A stretch of 7,998 nt of DNA from Anaerolineae bacterium (GTDB lineage: Bacteria > Chloroflexota > Anaerolineae > JAFGEY01). The stretch covers positions 1 to 7,998 of the forward strand of contig JAFGIE010000224.1 in NCBI GenBank assembly GCA_016929775.1. The letters are read 5' to 3'. Positions 1 through 5,762 of this stretch are shown piece by piece. Positions within the stretch are counted from its first letter, which is position 1; each line of letters opens with the position of its first letter. A model generated the notes under the pieces. That model did not search any database, was not told the origin of the DNA, and saw only the letters and a list, made by a program, of their open reading frames with translations. A program made the translations under genes and the position numbers.

Positions 1-2
1 CG

Positions 3-80
3 CTGGCCAAAGAACTGAGTGCCGGACTTGCCTCCCTACTTACTCTAGAGCAAATCGCCGTCATTTTGGGCGAAACTTAG
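3..80 (+). CDS. Possible C-terminal tail of a protein entering from the left edge
   Basis: An open frame enters from the left edge and runs 25 codons to a TAG at 78-80. It reads LAKELSAGLASLLTLEQIAV and ends ILGET. The peptide looks like a natural helical C-terminus, with alternating Leu/Ala and polar residues and a TLEQIA segment. The other two plus frames look less protein-like, and one closes within six codons. It would converge on the hydrolase gene with 38 bp between the stops. About half of the third codon positions are G or C, clearly lower than in the other genes here, so it could be of foreign origin or not coding. No family can be assigned from so short a piece. Confidence 0.35.
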   Translation: MAKELSAGLASLLTLEQIAVILGET

Positions 81-118
81 GTACTACAAACGCAACATCG
101 GTGCTCCTGCGGTAGGTG

Positions 119-1747
119 CTAGGGACGCGCGTCGATCCAGATCGGGCTGGACCAAGCGCGCTGCCCGTTACGCTGCTCGACGCGCACCCGGTAGTGCGCG
201 CCGCCGGGGAGCGGCTCGTCGTCGTCGCATGCGAGCGAAGCGGTATAGCCTGCCTCTGGGATGGCCCGGTGTACCTTGGCCTTGCACGCCAGCTGGTAGT
301 AGACGTCGCCTCGCCGTGCGTCGGCGGGCTCGACGCCGGTGGCTGCGCGGACGCGATCGACGCACTCGTCGCGGTACCAGAGCAGGCGGCTGTGCGCCGC
401 GAACTCGTGGACCTTGCCGCGCGCCTGCAGACCGTTCAGCTGCAGCGCGATCTCGGCATCCGGCGCAGCCTCGAACTCAAACAGGGTCGCGCCCTGGGAA
501 GGACGGGTGACGTAGGACTGGCGGCTGATCATCCGAAAGCGCGCCGTCCCGCCCTCGAGGCGGGGCACTCCCTGGTCGCGGGTGACCCAGCAGGGCTCCC
601 ATCCGACCATGCGCCCGTTCGCGACCGAGAGCGTTCCCTCCCACGGGTGGTCGGGCAGCGGGATCTCGCCAGGACGCGGTCCCCAGCCCGCCTCGATGCG
701 GATCTTGTAGCGGGAGCGGTTCTCACCGGAGGGCGCGTCCCACGTTCCCTGGTGGTTGTGCGTGGAGATGACGCGACCGTTGCGCAAGAGCTCGATCCGG
801 TCGATCGCGTCCGATCCGCGCACGGCGACGCGCAGCCGGCGCGTTGCGGCGTGGGGCAGGACGCTGCCCATGGGAGCTTTGTTGCAGGTAAAGTCGAGCT
901 GGATGCGGTCCCCTGTCACCCCGTAGACGCGGCGCGCCAAGAAGGCGTCCCACAGCGCATCACGGGTCAGCTCGGCGGCGAGGCACGCCATCAGGCCCTG
1001 CCCCCAGTGCCCGGGCATGTTGGTCCAGTTGTCGGTGGAGCAGATCGCGCCCAGACGCAAGCCGCGGTCGAGCGCCTCCTGGTAGGTCCCGCCGCCCGTC
1101 CCGGGCCCCATGTGCGAGTTGTGGCGCAAGCCGATCCACTCTTCGTCGGTTTCCGAACAGCCGTGGATCGAGTAGAGCTCGGCAAAGGGGCTGAGCGTGT
1201 CGTCGCACGCCTCCCAGCGTGGCGCCCGTTGGCCCACATAGTAGCCGGTGTGGTGCGGGATGGCGATCGCCTGCATGGCACGGAGCCGGTCGTAGAGCTC
1301 GGGAAGGGTATCCGGGGTGTAGATCGGGTGTCCCTCCCGTCGGTAGATGACATTGTGATCCCCCCACCGGGCGTTGCCCTGCCACTCGTAGCCCGGGAAG
1401 GCGACGAATGCGCCGGGGCGATCCCATGCCGCCGTGACCTGCTGGAACTCGTCCCACTCGCGGAGCAGGGCTTCCCGTTCCTTGAGGCCCTCGAGCCGGA
1501 CGCCGGACCATGCGCCGTGCGCGGGCAGCGTCTCGGAGAGGTGCCCGCCTTCGAGGACGCCCGAGGTCTCGTCGGGCGCGCCGTGGTAGGGAGCGGTGAC
1601 GTACGCGGGCGTGTAGTAAGCGCCGGTGTAAAAGTCCAAATAGGTGCTCGCCCACTGCAGGACTCGGTCCAGCGGCGGGTCCTGGACGTACTGCTGGTAT
1701 GTGTTGTGGTGTGTATCGCCCCAGTAGATCTGGTACGCTGGACCCAT
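119..1747 (-). CDS. PHP/DUF3604-like metal-dependent hydrolase
   Basis: The 542-residue protein is probably a cytoplasmic metal-dependent hydrolase of the PHP-like DUF3604 type; its substrate is unknown. Visible metal-site motifs run in PHP order: GDTHHNT (10-16), FPGYEW (117-122), IPHH (163-166), AELYSIHG (189-196) and STDN (237-240). RRVYGVTGDRI (272-282) followed by PMGS is the segment I associate with the end of the DUF3604 catalytic part. Residues from about 300 onward look like beta-rich accessory domains. There is no signal peptide or membrane segment. The ATG at 1747 is chosen because AGGAGG lies 7 nt upstream. An in-frame GTG at 1825 would add 26 residues but lies upstream of the predicted promoter. 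The gene is transcribed away from the exonuclease gene and appears monocistronic. Family assignment is fairly sure; the reaction is not known. Confidence 0.88.
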   Translation of the reverse strand: MGPAYQIYWGDTHHNTYQQYVQDPPLDRVLQWASTYLDFYTGAYYTPAYVTAPYHGAPDETSGVLEGGHLSETLPAHGAWSGVRLEGLKEREALLREWDEFQQVTAAWDRPGAFVAFPGYEWQGNARWGDHNVIYRREGHPIYTPDTLPELYDRLRAMQAIAIPHHTGYYVGQRAPRWEACDDTLSPFAELYSIHGCSETDEEWIGLRHNSHMGPGTGGGTYQEALDRGLRLGAICSTDNWTNMPGHWGQGLMACLAAELTRDALWDAFLARRVYGVTGDRIQLDFTCNKAPMGSVLPHAATRRLRVAVRGSDAIDRIELLRNGRVISTHNHQGTWDAPSGENRSRYKIRIEAGWGPRPGEIPLPDHPWEGTLSVANGRMVGWEPCWVTRDQGVPRLEGGTARFRMISRQSYVTRPSQGATLFEFEAAPDAEIALQLNGLQARGKVHEFAAHSRLLWYRDECVDRVRAATGVEPADARRGDVYYQLACKAKVHRAIPEAGYTASLACDDDEPLPGGAHYRVRVEQRNGQRAWSSPIWIDARP

Positions 1748-1754
1748 GTCCTGT

Positions 1755-1760
1755 CCTCCT
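1755..1760 (-). promoter_or_regulatory. Ribosome binding site of the PHP/DUF3604 gene
   Basis: On the minus strand AGGAGG ends 7 nt before the ATG at 1747. This near-perfect Shine-Dalgarno decides the start over the upstream in-frame GTG at 1825. Confidence 0.85.
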
Positions 1761-1783
1761 GCCCCTAGATGTGCGTCAAGCCC

Positions 1784-1812
1784 AGTGTACCACGACCTGG
1801 GCGGTACGGCAA
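1784..1812 (-). promoter_or_regulatory. Predicted sigma70-type promoter of the PHP/DUF3604 gene
   Basis: On the minus strand a TTGCCG -35 box (1807-1812) is followed after 17 bp by TACACT (1784-1789). A TGG just before the -10 makes it an extended -10 promoter. Transcription would start near 1777, leaving a leader of about 30 nt with the AGGAGG site in it. Confidence 0.6.
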
Positions 1813-1834
1813 CTGAGTAGAGCACAGCGAGCGC

Positions 1835-1862
1835 TTGACAGGAGCGGGCGCCGGTCTATAAT
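1835..1862 (+). promoter_or_regulatory. Consensus sigma70 promoter of the exonuclease gene
   Basis: TTGACA (1835-1840), a 16-bp spacer and TATAAT (1857-1862) give perfect hexamers. The start point should fall near 1869-1870. The -10 box lies inside an inverted repeat, GGCGCCG (1847-1853) and CGGCGCC (1863-1869), which could be an operator. Strong basal transcription is expected unless it is repressed. Confidence 0.82.
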
Positions 1863-1884
1863 CGGCGCCATGGACTGGTGATCC

Positions 1885-1894
1885 GGAGAGGGGG
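1885..1894 (+). promoter_or_regulatory. Ribosome binding site of the exonuclease gene
   Basis: GGAGAGGGGG precedes the ATG at 1899, with the GAGG core 7 nt from it. It favours ATG 1899 over the in-frame GTG at 1878, which has no purine-rich site ahead of it and lies only about 8 nt from the predicted transcription start. Confidence 0.75.
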
Positions 1895-1898
1895 CCAC

Positions 1899-2612
1899 AT
1901 GGGCTATGTGCTGTTCGATCTGGAGACGGAGCTGATCCAGGGTTCGCTGGACCTGTCCCGCTACGTGCCGGCGATCACGATCGGGGCGCTGCTGCACAGC
2001 ACGGGCGCCCTACGCCTGTGCTACGAGCAGGATGCGGCGGGCCAAGCGAGCGGTGCACTGCTGGGGCGCGAGAGCGCCCAGGCGTTGGTGCGCACGCTGC
2101 AAGAGCACGCCCGCAGCGGCGACGCGATCGTCACCTGGAACGGCGCCGGGTTTGACTTTCCGGTGCTCGCGCGCGCCTCTGGTATGGAGGCGGCGTGCGC
2201 TGCCCTGGCGTGGGATCACGTCGACATGATGTTCTGGCTGCACTGCCTGAAGGGCTTTAGCGTGGGCCTCGAGCGCGCGGCGCGTGCAGTCGGAACGGGC
2301 AAGCTGCCCGGGGTGAGCGGCGCGGACGCTCCGCGCCTGTGGGCCGAAGGCGCGTACGAGAGGGTGATGGCGTACCTGGAGCAGGACGTGCGCGCGTTGC
2401 AGGCGGTATACGAGGAGGCGATGCGGGCGCGGCGCCTGCGCTGGCAGACGGCGCGTGGGCGGATCTCGTTTGCCGAGGGCGCGCTGTGCACCGTGCGTCA
2501 GGCGTACGCCCTGCCTCTGCCCGATACCTCGTGGATGCAGCGCGCACCATGGCCCCGCGAAAAGTTCGTCGGGTGGATGCTGCGGCAGAGCGGGGCAGCG
2601 GGCAGCGCGTGA
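1899..2612 (+). CDS. Predicted DEDDy 3'-5' exonuclease (RNase H-like fold)
   Basis: This 237-residue soluble protein has the complete DEDDy exonuclease signature. Exo I is FDLET with D7 and E9, exo II is NGAGFD with N81 and D86 in the sequence TWNGAGFDFPVL, and exo III is Y159-x3-D163 in AYLEQDV. D109 in HVDMM and the GLERAAR helix (123-129) also fit the RNase H-like YprB/PolB-exonuclease-like families. Such enzymes remove nucleotides from 3' ends of DNA or RNA using two metal ions; which substrate applies here cannot be told. Residues 180-237 form a tail beyond the nuclease core, rich in Trp (W182, W212, W218, W226). The gene stands alone: there is no polymerase or helicase domain or neighbour, and the next gene is convergent. 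An alternative GTG start at 1878 would add seven residues. Confidence 0.88.
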   Translation: MGYVLFDLETELIQGSLDLSRYVPAITIGALLHSTGALRLCYEQDAAGQASGALLGRESAQALVRTLQEHARSGDAIVTWNGAGFDFPVLARASGMEAACAALAWDHVDMMFWLHCLKGFSVGLERAARAVGTGKLPGVSGADAPRLWAEGAYERVMAYLEQDVRALQAVYEEAMRARRLRWQTARGRISFAEGALCTVRQAYALPLPDTSWMQRAPWPREKFVGWMLRQSGAAGSA

Positions 2613-2621
2613 AGCGCAAGG

Positions 2622-2652
2622 CGCGCTCCGAGGACCGCTGCCTCGGAGCGCG
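2622..2652. terminator. Bidirectional hairpin between convergent genes
   Basis: A perfect 12-bp inverted repeat has arms CGCGCTCCGAGG (2622-2633) and CCTCGGAGCGCG (2641-2652) around a 7-nt loop. It lies 9 bp after the exonuclease stop and 20 bp beyond the stop of the convergent membrane-protein gene, so it can serve both transcripts. No U-tract follows on either strand. It may therefore be a 3'-end stabiliser or a non-canonical terminator rather than a classical intrinsic terminator. Confidence 0.7.
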
Positions 2653-2672
2653 TCGCGTGACGAACGTGGGCG

Positions 2673-3731
2673 CTAGATCACCTGGGTCTCTTGAGCCTCG
2701 GCGCCCTCTTTGCCCCGCGCCACCAGTTCGACGGTCAGCCGGTCGAAGAAGCTGTTCGGGGGCAGGGCGCCGCTGCCATAGACCATCTCTGTGACCAGGA
2801 CGTCCAGGCGCAGCGTTGCCGTCTCGAGCACGAGCGGCTCGTTGACCCGCGCCAGTACCGCCTCGCCCTTGGGCGCCAGGCTGGCACGGATGTCCGGGTC
2901 GTTGTAGGCGTGCTCGCTCATCAGCACTTGGGTGACGGTGCGGATGTCGTTCTTGTCGAACAACCAGACCTCGAACGCCGTGACCCGGTCCGGCTCGCCT
3001 TCGCCGATCGTCTCAGAGATGCCGACGCCACACTCGCCCAGGAACTCGCCCGCGCTGGTTTCGATGCTGAACGACTCGTCATAGGTGTCGTCGCCCAGGG
3101 CATAGCCGGTCACAAAGTGACCGAGCGCAGGCAGGGCGGGCTCGCTCTCCTCGGGGTGGAGGGTCGCCAGCCACTCGGGCGGCTCTTCGGCGATCTGCTC
3201 GACCGGCGCCGCGGCGCTGCTCCGCTTGCGCATCCGCAGAATCAGCAGGACCGCCACGACGAGGACGAGGATCACGAGGAAGAACACGGCGATCCGGGCG
3301 AGCATCGAACCCAATCCCGCCTCGTCGAGTGGCTCTTCCTCTGCCGCCGGCGTCTCCTGGGGCAGGGCGGGCTCTGCCGCGGCGCCCGCAAAGCCAGCCT
3401 TGGTCTTGAGCGAGTCGAGGTACATCTGCACCTCGGGGCTGGACTCGATGGCTGCACGTTCCAGCGCGGCTTCGACCTTTTCGTCGCTCCACTCGCCAAG
3501 CTGTGTGCGGGCCTTCTCGAGGTCACCGTGCTCGGCGTACGACTCGGCAACCAGTTCCCAGTAGTAGGCTGCATAGTCGACGCGCAGGTCTTGGGGCCCG
3601 GCGTTGGTCCACTGGACCGGAGCGATCTGGTAGGCAATGAGCAGGCCCAGGATCAGGCCAATCGCCCCGCCAACTATCGCGCCAAAGGCCAGACCTACCA
3701 GAAGTCTTCTCGAACTGCTCTGCTGATTCAT
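2673..3731 (-). CDS. Two-TM protein of unknown function with large cytosolic C-terminal domain
   Basis: I cannot name a characterised family for this 352-residue protein. A Gly-rich TM helix spans about 10-36. An outside segment of about 37-142 contains a TPR-like helical pair (YYWELVAESYAEHGDLEKAR, 56-75) and an acidic Pro/Glu linker. A second TM helix spans about 143-166 and is followed by RMRKR, which places the C-terminus inside by the positive-inside rule. Residues 200-340 form a compact, beta-rich domain (FVTGYALGDDTYDESF, GEFLGECGVGISE, FEVWLFDKNDIRTV) with no catalytic motif I recognise. The ATG at 3731 has AGAGGGGG ahead of it, with GAGG 7 nt away and an A7 run further upstream. The gene has its own promoter, 141 bp after lepA. 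I have the impression of related proteins in Anaerolineae, but this needs a search. Confidence 0.85.
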   Translation of the reverse strand: MNQQSSSRRLLVGLAFGAIVGGAIGLILGLLIAYQIAPVQWTNAGPQDLRVDYAAYYWELVAESYAEHGDLEKARTQLGEWSDEKVEAALERAAIESSPEVQMYLDSLKTKAGFAGAAAEPALPQETPAAEEEPLDEAGLGSMLARIAVFFLVILVLVVAVLLILRMRKRSSAAAPVEQIAEEPPEWLATLHPEESEPALPALGHFVTGYALGDDTYDESFSIETSAGEFLGECGVGISETIGEGEPDRVTAFEVWLFDKNDIRTVTQVLMSEHAYNDPDIRASLAPKGEAVLARVNEPLVLETATLRLDVLVTEMVYGSGALPPNSFFDRLTVELVARGKEGAEAQETQVI

Positions 3732-3811
3732 CTTGCCCCCTCTTTTTTTGTCGCTTGCTCCAAGGCTATGTGCTGTCCGACAAGCTACATGTTATGCAAA
3801 CTACCGTCTTC

Positions 3812-3840
3812 ATTGTACCACAAGCGCACGGATTATGCAA
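3812..3840 (-). promoter_or_regulatory. Predicted promoter of the two-TM protein gene
   Basis: On the minus strand TTGCAT (3835-3840, weak -35) is followed after 17 bp by TACAAT (3812-3817) with an upstream TGG, so it is an extended -10 promoter. The start would be near 3805, giving a leader of about 74 nt. The octamer TTGCATAA occurs at the -35 box (3833-3840) and again in the early leader (3792-3799). Confidence 0.6.
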
Positions 3841-3872
3841 GATCGAGTTTTTATGTGAACCTGGAGTCCGCG

Positions 3873-5678
3873 CTAGTCCTCCTCCAGGCGCAACACGGTC
3901 ATGAACGCCTCTTGCGGCAGCGAGATCTGACCGATGCTCTTGAGGCGCTTCTTGCCCGCCTTTTGCTTCTCGAGCAGCTTGCGCTTGCGCGTCACGTCTC
4001 CCCCGTAGCACTTGGCAAGGACGTCCTTGCGCAGGGCCTTGACGTTGGCGCGCGAGATGACCTTTTTGCCCACCGCTGCCTGGATCGGCACCTGATACTG
4101 CTGGCGGGGTATGGCCTCCTTGAGCTTGGAGACGAGGCGCTGTCCCTTGCGGTAGGCTTGGTCGCGATGGACGATGATCGACAGGGCGTCGACGGGCTGC
4201 TCGTTGACGAGCACGTCGAGCCGCACCATGTCGGCTGCCTGGTAGTGCAGGAATGCATAGTCCATGGAAGCGTAGCCCCGCGTGAGGGACTTGAGCTTGT
4301 CGAAAAAGTCAATCACGATCTCGATCAGGGGGATGTGAAACGTGATCAGCACGCGGGTGGCGTCGAGGTACTCCATGCTCTGGAACACCCCGCGGCGTGT
4401 CGTCGACAGCTCCATGATCTGTCCGATGTATTCGGCGGGGCTAAAGACCGTCAGCGTCATCCACGGCTCGAGGATCTCGGCGATCTCGTTCTCGGGCGGC
4501 AGGTCCGCGGGGTTGTCGATCGTGATCTCGTCCCCGTTGGTCTTGACGATCTGGTATTCGACGCTGGGCGCTGTGGCGACGACGTCCAGCTCGTACTCCC
4601 GCTCCAGGCGCTCCTGGATGATCTCCATGTGGAACAGGCCCAGGAAGCCGCAGCGGAAGCCGAACCCCAGGGCTTGCGAGGTCTCGGGCTCGTAGAACAG
4701 CGCGGCGTCGTTCAGCCGCAGCTTTTCGAGTGCGTCGCGCAGCAGGCCATAGTCCTCCCCCTCGGCGGGGTAAAAGCCCGCAAAGACCATGGGCTTGACG
4801 GGCCGATAGCCGGGCAGTGGCTCCGCGGCAGGCTGCTCGGCGAGGGTCAGCGTGTCGCCCACCGAGCAGTCGCGAACGACCTTGAGCCCTGTGGCGACGT
4901 ACCCGACCTCGCCCGCCGAGAGGCTGCGCACAGGTCGCATGCGCGGGTCAAAGATGCCGACCTCGATCGGTTCAACGCGCACGCCGTTGGACATGACCTG
5001 CAGGGGCTTTGGGCCATCCATGACGCCGTCCATCAGGCGGACATAGGCGATCACGCCCTTGTATGCGTCATAGTGGGAGTCAAAGACCAGCGCGCGCAGC
5101 GGGTTGGTGGGGCTGCTGTGTGGCGGCGGGATGCGCTGCACGACTGCTGCGAGCACCTGGTCGACGTGGGTGCCTGCCTTGGCGGACACGCCGATCACCT
5201 CGTCCTGTGAGAACCCGAACAGGTCCTCCAGCTCCTGTGCGACCCGGTCAGGCGTCGCGGTGGCGAGGTCGATCTTGTTGACCACGGGGATGATCACCAG
5301 CCCGTGATCGAGCGCCATGTAGAGGTTGGCGAGCGTCTGTGCCTCGATCCCCTGCGAGGCATCAACGACGAGCAGCGCTCCCTCGCAGGCAGTCAGGGCG
5401 CGCGAGACCTCATAGCTAAAGTCCACGTGGCCCGGCGTGTCGATCAGGTTCAGCTCGTAGGTCTGCCCGTCTGCGGCGTGATACGACATGCGCACCGCAG
5501 AAGCCTTGATCGTCACGCCCTTTTCGCGCTCGAGGTCCATGGTGTCGAGCACTTGCTCGGTCATCTCGCGCGCCGTCAAGGTGCCCGTGAACTCGAGCAG
5601 GCGATCGGCGAGCGTGGACTTGCCGTGGTCGATGTGGGCGATGATGCAAAAGTTGCGAATGTGCGCTGGATCTTGCAT
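3873..5678 (-). CDS. lepA: Elongation factor 4 (LepA), ribosome back-translocase GTPase
   Basis: This is a complete 601-residue LepA/EF-4, the usual length for the family. It is a translational GTPase that binds the ribosome and is reported to back-translocate stalled complexes or to assist initiation and assembly. G1 is AHIDHGKST (14-22). The switch I region shows [11 protein letters not shown] (52-62). G3 is DTPGHVDF (80-87) with catalytic H84, G4 is NKID (134-137) and G5 is SAK (165-167). EF-G-like domains follow. The LepA-specific C-terminal domain is clear: GYASMDY (468-474), [20 protein letters not shown] (548-567) and LPQEAF (587-592). The [20 protein letters not shown] start matches typical LepA N-termini. 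There is no lepB or other usual neighbour. It has its own strong promoter but no well-spaced Shine-Dalgarno; the nearest GAGGG is 16 nt from the ATG. Confidence 0.98.
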   Translation of the reverse strand: MQDPAHIRNFCIIAHIDHGKSTLADRLLEFTGTLTAREMTEQVLDTMDLEREKGVTIKASAVRMSYHAADGQTYELNLIDTPGHVDFSYEVSRALTACEGALLVVDASQGIEAQTLANLYMALDHGLVIIPVVNKIDLATATPDRVAQELEDLFGFSQDEVIGVSAKAGTHVDQVLAAVVQRIPPPHSSPTNPLRALVFDSHYDAYKGVIAYVRLMDGVMDGPKPLQVMSNGVRVEPIEVGIFDPRMRPVRSLSAGEVGYVATGLKVVRDCSVGDTLTLAEQPAAEPLPGYRPVKPMVFAGFYPAEGEDYGLLRDALEKLRLNDAALFYEPETSQALGFGFRCGFLGLFHMEIIQERLEREYELDVVATAPSVEYQIVKTNGDEITIDNPADLPPENEIAEILEPWMTLTVFSPAEYIGQIMELSTTRRGVFQSMEYLDATRVLITFHIPLIEIVIDFFDKLKSLTRGYASMDYAFLHYQAADMVRLDVLVNEQPVDALSIIVHRDQAYRKGQRLVSKLKEAIPRQQYQVPIQAAVGKKVISRANVKALRKDVLAKCYGGDVTRKRKLLEKQKAGKKRLKSIGQISLPQEAFMTVLRLEED

Positions 5679-5716
5679 AAAGCAGGTTCTTTTACCCTCG
5701 TTATGGTTTGACGTCG

Positions 5717-5745
5717 ATTATAGCACTGGCGCGCCGGGGGGTCAA
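5717..5745 (-). promoter_or_regulatory. Strong sigma70 promoter of lepA
   Basis: On the minus strand TTGACC (5740-5745), a 17-bp spacer and a perfect TATAAT (5717-5722) with a preceding TGC form a near-consensus promoter. The start would be near 5710, giving a leader of about 31 nt. It sits directly after the stop of the glycosyltransferase gene, so lepA does not depend on read-through from that gene. Confidence 0.82.
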
Positions 5746-5762
5746 GTAAGCTGGACAGGCGA

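Noticed and set aside
116..1768. A 550-codon open frame on the plus strand opposite the PHP/DUF3604 gene
   Set aside because: It is antisense to a gene with clear family motifs, a strong ribosome binding site and a promoter. Its translation is low-complexity Arg/Ala/Val/Gly with no domain, as expected from a GC-rich codon shadow.
1748..1825. N-terminal extension of the PHP/DUF3604 protein from the GTG at 1825
   Set aside because: The GTG lies upstream of the predicted promoter, and the ATG at 1747 has a near-perfect ribosome binding site. The added residues show no signal peptide.
3833..3844. TTATGCAAGATC shared between the spacer after lepA and the lepA start (opposite strand, 5669-5680)
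   Set aside because: A 12-base match between two places in 8 kb on either strand is expected several times by chance. Only the inner octamer near the promoter is kept as a weak finding.
3860..3888. A 7-bp inverted repeat (CCTGGAG / CTCCAGG) around the lepA stop codon
   Set aside because: The loop is 15 nt, the left part is in the coding sequence and no U-tract follows, so it is too weak to call a terminator.
2691..5210. An 839-codon open frame on the plus strand across two minus-strand genes
   Set aside because: It runs opposite both the two-TM gene and lepA and through the promoter region between them. lepA is certain, and the antisense translation has no recognisable domain.
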